From Teratosphaeria epicoccoides (Eukaryota > Ascomycota > Dothideomycetes > Mycosphaerellales > Teratosphaeriaceae), in contig JADDMT010000253.1 in assembly GCA_021401465.1 (NCBI GenBank), positions 1 through 24,988 on the forward strand: a stretch of 24,988 nt of DNA, in the 5' to 3' direction. The translations under genes and the position numbers were made by a program. The notes beneath the pieces are model-generated. The model saw nothing but the letters and a program-made list of their open reading frames with translations. It had not been told where the DNA came from and made no database searches. This document shows positions 1 through 9,687 of the stretch, piece by piece (within the stretch, counting starts at the first letter, position 1; each line of letters starts with the position of its first letter).

Positions 1-126
1 CGGACGACATACGAGCCAACGTATGTACGAAGGACCCCCTTGCTATATGTGGCAGGGTCACTGCATGCCAAGGGCGGCCATTAGAACCCATGCGGTTCAA
101 ATGGTCCCCTAGTATCAACCGTATCA
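1..126 (-). repeat. Inverted LTR1 edge (element 1), cut by window start
   Basis: This stretch is the reverse complement of the first ~126 bases of the 360-bp LTR seen at 4053-4412 and 11862-12221, with scattered C/T and A/G differences. Its terminal TG lies at 126 (read as ...GTATCA on the plus strand), so the element or solo LTR extends left of the window on the minus strand. Base 127 onward is in frame with the Copia gag, so the LTR appears to be inserted into that gag. The target duplication cannot be checked because the other edge is outside the window. Confidence 0.9.
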
Positions 127-2392
127 CCTTGTTACTAAAGAATTAGCATAGACAGTTAACAAGTCCTACCTCCCTACTAAAGAGTCGAAGATTAGTGTTT
201 AGACTAACAAGGGGAACCCTCCTAATCCGCTACTACAGGACCTAGTAGTAGTAGGCTTATCATCAGGCTAAGCTAGCCAAGGAAAAGGAAAGACCGCTAA
301 GACACTAGACACTAAGGAGGGTATGACATTGTCTAGGGAAGCATTATTAACTAGCTAGTCATTAACGGGTACCTACACGCTAGCTACATAATTAGATGAT
401 GCTAATATACTCTAGCGTAGCTAAGTAACTACATTGCAAGTGACATACCCGAGACGCAAGTAGGAGCCGCTATAGTAGTATTAGCCTAAGTAGCAGAAGT
501 GCGATGCTACTACAAGATATTACATCAATCTCTGCATCTTAGACAAGGATAGGCAATACATCCTACTATGTAAGACTACGAAGGAAGCATAGAATCTGCT
601 CCTTAGCAAATATACTTGTAAGCTCTAGCATAACTCCTAAGAAGCTCAGGCAAAGTACTATAGCTTCAAGATTAACGAAGAGACCTTAATCTAAGACGCA
701 TGGACTAAGCTTCGACTAATTATTAACGAGATTGTAAATGTCTAATTAGAACTAGAGGAGTCGCTTAATAAGACTAAGATAATGTAGCGGTTCCTTGCTA
801 CATTGCTAGAATTGTATAATAACATGCGGATAGTTATTAACTTGACTTACAAGAAGGACTATAATGAGATACTTAGCATCCTGATAGAAGAAGAAGCTCG
901 GAACTTATTAGACACTACTCTCGCAGCCTAAATAGGACGCGGAGGTAACTGCCTTCTTTGCAGTAAACCTAGCTACTTTGTCCGAGACTGCCTGTCGCTA
1001 GCTGCTACCTAGAAAGCCCTTAGCAAAGGCCTAGCTAACAAGCAATAGAGGCCTAGTCTACCTCGCCGCTAGGGGAAGGATAAGCATGTCTAAGCGCTTA
1101 AGAAGAAGCTAAGGAAATTCGAGCTTAACGTAAAGTCATTAAAGAAGCTAGGCAAGCCTTAGCCTAAGGACAAGTCTAAGTACAAGTCGAAGAAGTAGTC
1201 ATTATCTAAGAAGTTGTCAGGCAGAAAGGAAAGAGCATACTCTGCTTAGACCGACTTATCATCAAACTCAGATGACAGCTACTCCTCCTTAGACACTAAT
1301 TCTTCTTAGTTAGACGCTAAGGATAACGAGTACAATAAGGTAGCTAAGGTATTATCCGAAACCTGAAGCTAGCTACTACAAAGTACGGTCCTACTTAATT
1401 CTAGTGCATTAAACTACATGTCTAACAATGAGAATCTCTTTAGGTCACTAATCCTAACTAAGACCTAAAGGATCAAGGTTAGGGGAGAGTATATTAAGAG
1501 TCGGTTGATAGGGGAGATAGTAATTACTAATGAATCGGGTTTTAAGCTTGTACTACTAGCGTTGTTTGTTCTAAAACTTAGTATTACCTTAATGTCAGGC
1601 TAAAAGTTAGTAAGGGATTTTGACTTGTTTAGGCTAATAGGGAGAAAAGCGTTCTTTATAGTTGACTCTAAAATTAATCCTGTCCTTGAATTTCGTTCCT
1701 CTTAAGGTGTGTACTAGCTACATAGCATTAATAAGCGACTAAGCCCCTAGAGATCACTAGTTAACATCGCGGACTCTCTGTTTGCCCTGTTAGCTATTAA
1801 CGCTAGTCAGGATAAGTCAGATTCAGAGAAGGAGAATGCACTAATCAGCTAGGAGGCACAGCTATATAAGCTGTAGCACTGTCGGCTAATGCACTATAGC
1901 CTAGACAAAATCAAGAATCTGCATAAGGTCTTAACCCTAGACGGTCTAATCCTAGTAATCAAAGATTACTAATGCATAGTCTACGCAAAGTTAAACATTA
2001 GACAAATCCATGGAAAATCGGTAGACTATAAGGTAAGAGCCCTAGAAATGATCTTAGTCGACGCATGTAGACTACTCCCGCTATCTTGCTATAGGTTCAG
2101 GTAGTTCCTAGTTATTGTGGATAACAAGACGAGGAAGGCGTAGGGTGTACTAATAGCCTAGAAAGCTGACGTAGCGGAAGCCCTTAACAAATAGAGAAAG
2201 AAGATCTTCCTAGAGACTAGCCTGAACCTAGAGTTAGGCTGTTCGGATAATGCGCTAGAGCTTTTAAAGCTTTTCAAGTAGTAGGAGACTAACTTCGGGT
2301 TTTACCCTGAACCTACTAAAGCCTATAACTCGCTAATGAATAGTGTCGCAGAGAAGTTCATCTAGGATACGTCTCGAAAACCTAACCCCTAA
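127..2392 (+). pseudogene. gag-pol: Copia-type gag-pol fragment (gag, protease, integrase), RIP-like damage
   Basis: One reading frame (codon starts in phase with the ATG at 323) runs from the LTR edge to about 2392 with many TAG/TAA stops but no indel that I could find. The first ~200 codons after the ATG resemble a Copia Gag (UBN2-like helical region). A zinc knuckle lies at 950-991 with spacing CX2CX4YX4C, where the usual His has become Tyr. The protease motif at 1397-1408 reads NSSA where DSGA is expected, followed by the usual MSNN. The GAG-pre-integrase region (LDKIKNLHKV) is near 1871-1932. The integrase core follows, with Asp codons at 2060 and 2246 and the SVAE stretch near 2342-2353. 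It stops there: RT and RNase H are absent. An upstream ATG is not required, since the frame enters from the LTR boundary. Confidence 0.88.
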
Positions 2393-2416
2393 GTAGTACG
2401 AAGTATAAAGAGTAGA

Positions 2417-2489
2417 CCGAGTAGAGCCAAGTTAGCTAAGTAAGTGCTAGTAGTATACTAGTAGTATCTTACTAGCTTGGCCTACTCGG
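2417..2489. repeat. Imperfect inverted repeat just past the Copia break
   Basis: The outer arms CCGAGTAG and CTACTCGG are perfect. Inside them GCCAAG-tTAG and CTAG-CTTGGC pair with small bulges, around an AT-rich core rich in CTAGTAG. It begins about 25 bases after Copia homology ends, so it may be the terminus of a different mobile unit. I do not recognise the family. Confidence 0.6.
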
Positions 2490-2840
2490 CCCTACTCCTA
2501 GCTACTCGATTCACGGGCTCGTTAGCCTTCCTACTCATGCCTACTCGTAGGCATGCTTATTTAACAGATTTTCACTCGATTGCTACTTCCCTATACTCGT
2601 ACGCTCCTCTAACGTGTACATCTACTTAGCCCTACTCCTAGCCCTGCGATCTGGCGACAGGCATTACTACTAAGTGTTAGCGATATGTAGTAGTTAGAAC
2701 ACGTACTACTATAGCTACTTGCCTGTAGTAATTAGCTACTATTCTAATATGTAGTCTATAATAGGCTAACAGAACAGGAAACAGTATTGTTCTTAGGGTG
2801 TCGATATTAAATACAGGCCCTCTTAACTTACAAGCTTAGC
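2490..2840. other. Non-coding stretch with repeated CTACTC motifs and a hairpin
   Basis: No convincing coding frame is present. The hexamer CTACTC recurs at irregular spacing (for example near 2482, 2491, 2503, 2530, 2541 and 2631), often followed by G. A perfect palindrome with 9-bp arms (CATGCCTAC / GTAGGCATG, 2-nt centre) lies at 2536-2555. Clustered short motifs next to an inverted repeat resemble the subterminal regions of some DNA transposons, but no transposase is visible, so this is only a suggestion. Confidence 0.45.
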
Positions 2841-3302
2841 TTGTTTGTCACAAAATACACCTTTTTGTCTACTGCCGAATAAACAATTAAAACAGACCCC
2901 TAGGCCGTCTACATCTTGTCCCTATGTCATCTATACTGTTACTATAGCCTATACTACAATCTGCATAAGCCTCCCTCATAACGGGGTAGAAAGGTTGCTA
3001 ACTACTCCCTTCTTCCTACTATAATGCTCGTGAATGAAACTTGTCTTTAGACTACTATCCCCCTCACATAGCTCGTTTACCGCACTAGCTACTACACTAC
3101 TGTCTCTGCGCCGTAGGCAGTCTCCGAAGCCTTCTACAGTTAACGGCTATAGCTTGTAAGTCGTCTACATCCTCCTATGCCTTTCCTTATACGCTAGGAG
3201 GCGCATCTAGTCCGCAAACTATTCGACGATCTTGTCTTTAACCTCTACGCTCTCTAACATTCCCTTATACTTCTTAACTACTAGAAACCGAAGTCGAGGC
3301 AG
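2841..3302 (-). pseudogene. Unrecognised minus-strand coding-like block 1
   Basis: On the minus strand one frame starting near 3302 reads as plausible protein with mostly TAG interruptions: a Lys-rich stretch (VVKKYKGMLESVEVKDKIVE), then FAD, MRLLAYKERHRRM, PLTVEGFGDCLRRRDSS and VASAVNELCEG down to about 3000, after which it becomes less clear. The composition is charged and helical. I see no transposase, polymerase or other named motif. It lies in a different phase from the block at 3701-4042, so an intron, an indel or separate genes would be needed to link them. The RIP-like stop pattern suggests that it belongs to repeated DNA rather than to a host gene. Confidence 0.5.
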
Positions 3303-3700
3303 CTAAGTAGCTATAATAGTTATGCAGAGTACGAACTGCTTAGACTACACAAAACTACAGAGGTCTGCATTAATGTCATCTGAATTCCGGTAAATACATA
3401 TATACCTGCCTACTATGTTAGTAGTAGCTAAGCAGCTACTACAACTAAAATATGCTACTGTCGAATCATATCTACCTGCTATTGCCATATTAAATTAACA
3501 GGGACTACAGCTCTTACTAGCATGCTAGTCTTATAGGAGCTAAGAAACAAGTAACCTATAAGTAATACTATCTCCGCTAGCTTGCTAGACTTCAGGAAAC
3601 ATGGCTAGACCCCCCTTTAGAACACTACTATGTCTCTACGCCCGCCTGCTTGCTAGCCTACTATAGCCTTAGAAACGTGTGTTAAGATACACATATGCAC
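3303..3700. other. Gap between the two unrecognised blocks
   Basis: Neither strand shows a sustained protein-like frame. It could hold one or more degraded introns or a frameshifted part of the same minus-strand gene; no donor/branch/acceptor set was convincing. AT-rich runs and TAG/CTA triplets are frequent. Confidence 0.4.
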
Positions 3701-4042
3701 TTATTAGCGTATCTCGTTCCTCTGCACGTAGTACTAGATAATGAACAGCTTGTTCATTATGCTATTCAAAGTAGCTAAGTTGTTACGGGCTCCTGTAATG
3801 ACGTCGCTAAACTCGCCCTGTAGATACTCCCTAAACTGTAGAGAGAACTTGTCGTATAATGGCTCTATGTCGTATGTATTCTACAGGCCTTAGTAGAATG
3901 CCTAGGTATACTAGTATTCTGTCTTGTACTTAATATTAACCTTCTTTTAGCCTGACTAATTAGCGTCTTCTGTCTTTATCACAATAAAGACGACCTTCCT
4001 ATTCCTTTTGCTCCTAAACACACGGATCTCCCTAAAACTCAT
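3701..4042 (-). pseudogene. Unrecognised minus-strand coding-like block 2, with ATG
   Basis: From an ATG at 4042 one minus-strand frame continues for 114 codons, broken only by TAG/TAA codons of the RIP-like kind. The readable parts include SFREIRVFRSKRNRKVVF, KKVNIKYKTEY, TYDIEPLYDKFSLQFREYL and FSDVITGARNNLATLNSIM. The N-terminus is basic and the rest is helical. I do not recognise the family. The LTR of element 1 begins 11 bases upstream of the ATG, so any promoter of this gene has been separated from it. Confidence 0.5.
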
Positions 4043-4052
4043 CTAAGGGGCG

Positions 4053-4412
4053 TGATACGGTTAATACTAGGGGGCCATTAGAGCCGCATAGGTTCCGATG
4101 CCTGCCCTTAGTATGTAGTGACCCTGCTACACATGGCAAGGGGGTCCTTCGTACATACGTTAGCTCGTATGTCGTCCGAGTAGGATTAGTTGTCGACGTA
4201 GGACGCCCCTACGTCGCTCTTCCTACAGTACCCCTGCGGGGCTAGGCTCGGACATGCTTTCCCTAATTAAGGAGCGTCAGGGGTTATAAGCACCCTTAGC
4301 GCTACCTCTACGATAAGCAGAAAGCAGCGCTATCTTGTACCTACTAAAAGGTCGGATTACTCTGTCACACTACGAGATATTTTCATATCATATAGCATAT
4401 ACATCTATATTA
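4053..4412 (+). repeat. 5' LTR of element 1 copy A (LTR1)
   Basis: It is 360 bp long, starts TGATACGG and ends ATATTA, where the 3' LTR has ATATCA (terminal CA changed to TA, as RIP would do). A hairpin with perfect 9-bp arms (CGACGTAGG / CCTACGTCG, 5-nt loop) lies at 4194-4216. A TATAAG at 4285-4290 is the best core promoter candidate. The right end is rich in short AT palindromes (ATATCATATAGCATATA). Confidence 0.92.
4285..4327 (+). promoter_or_regulatory. Predicted LTR1 core promoter and RNA start
   Basis: TATAAG at 4285-4290 is followed 34 bases later by AGAAAGCAG (4319-4327), which is complementary to a site just after the LTR. The TATA motif is present in every LTR1 copy in the window. 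The start at 4319 is an inference from spacing and from the complementarity. Confidence 0.5.
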
Positions 4413-4415
4413 GTT

Positions 4416-4424
4416 CTGCTTTCT
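4416..4424 (+). other. Candidate primer-binding site, self-priming type
   Basis: CTGCTTTCT begins 4 bases after the LTR end and is the exact reverse complement of AGAAAGCAG at 4319-4327, the predicted first bases of the transcript. Tf1/sushi-type elements prime reverse transcription by folding the 5' end of their own RNA onto such a site. No sequence ending in TGG that would fit a tRNA 3' end is evident here. Confidence 0.45.
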
Positions 4425-4461
4425 CCCCCCTGCTTTGCAGTCTAGTAGAGAATACTACGAT

Positions 4462-7400
4462 ATGTCCGGAGTACTACGAACTCGCAACTAACGCGTAGCA
4501 AGCGCCATCCCGAGCGCCCGCGATAGCGAAGCTAGCCTAAGTAACTAGCCCGCAGAAGTACCCCCTGCGAGCGACACTACATTGACCGACAGTTCCGCTA
4601 GAGGCTAATTACGTGGCGGACAAGGCAATAGACCCCCTGCACAGGGACTGCAGCTAACCCCGACTATCGACCTAGCCCTCGTAGCCATAATTGTCAATTA
4701 GGTCGCGAACTACCTTGCGAACTAAAGCTAGAGCCGCACTGCTCCTAGTAGCGACAACGGCGAGGACGACGAAGACGTCGCCATAAGTAGTACTAATAAA
4801 CTAGTAGGCGAAGAAATCTAGCGAGATTTCACGCTAGGGACCCGCGAAGACAACTTACTAGGAGGCGCAGACCCTCCGCGTGTGCCCGCGAACCTGGTGC
4901 CTAAATTTGGGGCCATAGTAGGCTAACTAGGAGGCAGTCGTAACGCACGTAACCTGAAGCCATTCAAGGGAGACACCTTGAAGGAGGCTCGAACTTTCTT
5001 GCAGGCGTGTGAGGCAGTTTTCATGCTCAACCTACGCGGATATTCTACAGAGGGCGAACGAGTCGCCTTTAGTGTGATGTAGCTCGAAGAGGATAAGGAA
5101 CCTCGCAACAATTAGCATGAGCGGTATAACCTTATGCGGGTCTATGACAGAACGTATATGTAGGCGGACTTTCGCTAGTTCTGTGTCGACTAGGTCGAGG
5201 ATCCAGGGAATCGCGCCCTTACTATGTCTGTCGAGTACGAGAGGGCTAAGTAGGGGAAGGGACAAATAACCTCTAGCTTCGCTACCTATCTCGCCACACT
5301 TAAGGGACAGATGCTACCCTATACCGAGACGTAACGCGTGCGGCACTTGCTCGTCAAACTTGATGACAATCTTCGGAACACAATCATGACTTTTCATGAA
5401 CTTCCGACAACTCGGCAAGACCTCGTGTCCCTTACGACATGTATGGAAATCACCTTGAAGCGAAATGGAAAATCGGGTAGTAAGGACAATAAGCGTCTAA
5501 GTCCTAAGGACCTACTAAAGGGCCGCTATTACAAGCGCCCTAGGGGCTACGTCTAACGCGGTAGTTCATTCCGGAGGAGCAAGCCCTCTAAGCTAAAAGA
5601 CAGTAGCGAGAAGCCTCCGAGTAGCTGCTACATCTGTGGAGCGAGGGACTACTAGGCGGCTCGCTGTCCTAAACGAAGTGATGGGAAGAAGGTAAGCAAG
5701 GTGTCCGAAACCTCCCTAGAGGGGAGGCGAAAGAAGGACAAGCCCGAGACAACCGAATGGCTACCGCGGGTATCTAAGCTGTCTGTCACCGATAGTGTAG
5801 ACTCGTAGCCTGCCTAGCGCCTATCCGGTACGGTCCGAGTTAATGGCTCGCTTAAGCTAGTAGACTGTATGTTAGATGACCTTGCGGAGGTTAACGTGAT
5901 ACCCTAGAGGGTAATCGTACGGCTCGGTTTGAAGCCGATCCTAGGAGCCCTACTGCCTACCATGAAGTCCTTTCAGGGCGAAGGCGTAGCGGCTTGAGGC
6001 GCGTACAACGTGCGCCTCTAACTCGCGGACTCTTCGGGAGAAGTACGCGAGACTAACGAAGTCTTCTATGCCGAAGACGTTCCTGATAAGGAGCTCCTGC
6101 TCGGCCGCCCTTAGCGCCACAAGCAGGGAGTCGTTATTAATAGAGCTACTAACAACTAGTTCTACAGCTCTATAGGCGAAGTTCCTGCGGTACGGATACG
6201 TGACACACATAGCTTCTACAAGGACATAAAGAAGGTCTAATGCGTATATGCGGTCCGCATATAGAACATCAAGGAGGACGTTACCCTCCCGCCTGAGTTA
6301 GAGGAATACGCCGATATTTTCGACGTAGAGGCTGCGGCCTATGCCCGGGCCCTAGACGCGGAACATGCGATTAACCTTAAGGAGGGTTATAATCCTCTGT
6401 ATCGACCTCTGTACCCTATGTCGGAATCGCAGCTCGAAACACTTCGAGACTACCTCTACAAGGCGCAAAGGAACGCGTGGATCCGACGAAGCGACAGCGA
6501 GGCTAGAGCGCTAGTTATGTTCGTCCCGAAGAAGGACAACACGCTCTGCCTATGCGTTAACTATAGGGGCCTTAACGCGGTAACCTAGAAGAACTACTGC
6601 CCCCTACCACTTATTAGCGAGACGCTTGACTGCCTTAGTCGCGCCGCCATCTTCTCGTCTATCGACTTGAAGGACGCCTACTATCGGATACTAATCCGAA
6701 AGGGCGACAAGTAGAAGACTACATTCTAAACGTAGTATAGACACTTCGAGTATACAGTGATGCCGTTCGGCTTGACTAACGCACTTGCAACGTTCTAAGC
6801 GTATATTAACTAGGCCCTAGCCGGCCTCGTTGACACCTGCTACGTAGTATATTTAGACGATATACTAGTCTACTCCGACTCGAAGGAGGAGCACATTCGG
6901 CATCTAAGGATAGTACTCGAACAGCTCCGCAAGTTCACTCTATACGCGAACCTAAAGAAGTGCTCATTCCTGACGGATAGGATTAAATTTCTCGGATACA
7001 TCGTCTCTATAGAAGGAGTCATTATAGATGACCGAAGGGTGTCCGTAATCGCGGAGTAGCTATAGCTAACTACCCTCCGAGAAGTGCAGGTGTTCCTAGG
7101 ATTTACTAACTTCTATCGCAGATTCATACGATCTTACTCGAAGATCGTGGCTCCCCTCACGGCCCTCGCAAAGGGCGCGGTTCGAGGAAAAAAGCCAGGG
7201 AAAGTGCCTTAGGAGGAGGCTTAGAGTAAGGCCTTCTCTGAATTCAAAGCAGCTTTTTAAACTACGCCTATACTTCGGCACTTTGACCCTGCTACGAAGA
7301 TCCGGATAGAGACCGATGCTTCAAAATTCGCAATAGCCGCAATTATATCGTAGCTCTAGTCGCACAAAGGTAGTACGCGATAGTACCTAATTGCCTTCTA

Positions 7401-9687
7401 GTCGCGGAAGATGCAGGGCGCTAAGCTTAACTATGAGACTTACGATTAAGAGCTTTTAGCTATTGTTAACAGCTTCAAGGAGTACCGACACTACCTCGAA
7501 GGCGTAGCGCACCCTATTAAGGTGCTTACTGACTATAACAACCTTCGCGGCTTCATAGGCGTAAAGCAGCTAAGTAGTCGGCAAGCAAGGTAGGCGACTT
7601 TCCTCGCTAGCTTTGACTTCGTTATCTAGCATCGTTCCGGAAAGACGAATCTAGCCGACAGTCCTTCGTGACGACTAGACTACGACACTAGGGAGGAGGG
7701 TGACTAATAGCTTCTCCCTACGCTACAAACGAAGCTTGTAGTTTAGGGCGGCGATCCGTCGTTAGCTCCTCTTGTAGGTTGACTACAGGTCTAATAGGGC
7801 CTCACGGCCTCCGCTAGTAACGAACCCTCCTATCTAGCAGTTATGGCGACCGTGTCTAGCTCGATCTGTGCAGTAGTTAACTAGCTTACATGTAGTAAGC
7901 ATGCGATGTCTAAAGAACCCTTTAAAGAAGTCTCGAGACTTATTTAGCAGTTGCAAGAGCGAGAACCGGAGTTGATTAATGAGGGTGTAGCCCTCTAGGA
8001 CACTGCAGGTAGCCTGAAGTACTAGACCAAGTCGGGCGACTTGTAGTACTTTGACAATAGGCTCTACGTACCCGCTAACCGCATACTCCGTTTGTAGCTC
8101 CTCCGTATTCATCATGACGATAAACTCGCGGGCCATTTTAGCGCAGAGAAGACGAACGTACTTCTTAGACGCAAATACTAGTAGCCTACGCTAGAACAGG
8201 ATGTCTCTAACTATGTCAAATCCTGCTAGACGTGCCAGATTAGCAAATCTCGGCGCTATCGCCCCTACGGCCATACTTAGGCGCTCCTACTACTAGAGAG
8301 ACTATAGCAAGACTTGACTATAGATTTCATTACTAATCTGCTGCTAGCAAAGTAGAAAGGCGATGTGGTTAATGCTGTCCTTATAGTAGTCGACTAATAC
8401 TCGAAGATGAATGTCTTCATCCTATGTACGAAAAAGTGTACAAGTAGCGAGCTTGCGCGACTACTTCGCGACGAAGTTATATAGCGCTTTAGTGTCCCCC
8501 GAAGTATCCTATTAGATCGAGGTTCTGTCTTTACTAGTAAATACTAGCAAGAATTTGTGTTTAAGGCGCGTGTCAAGCACCGCCTAAGTACAGCATTCTA
8601 TCCACAGACTAATAGTTAGACTAAACGTATGAACTAGACTCTTAAGTAGTACCTTTAGTGCTACTACGCTAAGAACCAGGATGCCTAGGCCAACGTAATT
8701 CCTATGGCGGAATTTGCAGTTAATAACAGCGTGCATGCTACTATGCGCATGTCGCCATTTCAGATTCTTTATAGCTTTGATCCGGAAATACACCTAGAAC
8801 CGCCTCAGGACGAGTCTTCTGAGGAGAGGGTGCCAGCCGCCGCGGAATTAGCGTGGCGTATGCGCGAGGTACATTCGGTGCTAATAGAACACTAGAAAAA
8901 GGCCTTAGAATCCCAGAGTAAACATAATAATGCCTGTGCTAAACCGATGTAGTATGTAGTTAGTACGAAGGTATTACTGTCGACAAAGAATCTCAAGCTA
9001 AAACTTCTAAGCAAGAAGATGACGCCAAGGTTCGTCAGACCCTTCCGGATACGTGACGCGATAGGCTTGTAGGCGTACTAGCTATCGTTACTATCGTCGT
9101 ATCGTGTGCACGACGTCTTCTATGTATCTCTACTCAAACTATAGGTACAGCGCGAGGGCGAAGAGCCCGCGGACCCGATGCTAGTAGCAGAAGAGAACGA
9201 AGAGTAGGAAGTCGAGGGTATTAAGGACAGTATGCGGCGCAAGGGCGCAACGCACTATCTAGTGAAGTAGAAAGGATACCTACCTGAGTACACATAATAG
9301 GTTCCGGCCGAAGACTACAAGAACGCCCCGGAAGCTATCCGTGAATTCGAAGAGTAGAGGAGGCGTAAGCAGGGCTTAAGAAGGTCGATTCGTAGGAAGA
9401 TGAGGGTTCTAGAGCAGAATTCTTAACACATGTATGTAGCGTATAACGCGCGAAGTGACAACAAGAAGCAAACGCCCTACTCATACATCATTGATGCCTA
9501 AAGGTATACCTAGAATAAACCTAAGAAGAACAAGAGACATGCTCGGATTAGCTTCGTAGCTAATGTTTAGCGACTACTAGTTAGGGGCTTCCTGACTAAA
9601 CCCGAAGCAGGAGAGTCTTTCTTGTTACGGTCTACTAGGGACTGCCTACCTATATGGGGTCTACTAAATACCCCGAAGCGACTATGA
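4462..9687 (+). pseudogene. gag-pol: Element 1 copy A gag-pol, one frame with many stops
   Basis: An ATG at 4462 opens a frame that stays in phase to TGA at 9685-9687 (1741 codons), so Gag and Pol form one polyprotein. In order: Gag with a retrotransposon-gag region (4950-5560); a knuckle at 5626-5667 (CX2CX4YX4C, His changed to Tyr); protease near 5872, reading LDDLAEVNV where LDSGAEVN is usual; RT with an intact YLDD at 6850-6861; RNase H with ETDAS near 7309; the integrase HHCC finger (His at 8110 and 8128, Cys at 8224 and 8233); a core with Asp at 8323 and 8515; and a chromodomain at about 9210-9350 (YLVK, KGY). The catalytic Glu position at 8623 is Lys (AAA), a G-to-A change. Stops are mostly TAG at Gln/Trp sites. 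The 3' end overlaps the antisense gene. Confidence 0.92.

Noticed and set aside
5032..8793. Several 60-100 codon minus-strand frames within gag-pol
   Set aside because: They lie opposite well-recognised Gag, RT, RNase H and integrase frames, have no conserved start or domain, and are shadows of the sense frame.
127..9687. A reassigned genetic code (TAG read as an amino acid)
   Set aside because: TAG appears at both expected Gln and expected Trp positions and is accompanied by His-to-Tyr, Glu-to-Lys and Gly-to-Ser changes. Directional C-to-T/G-to-A mutation explains all of these; a recoded stop does not.
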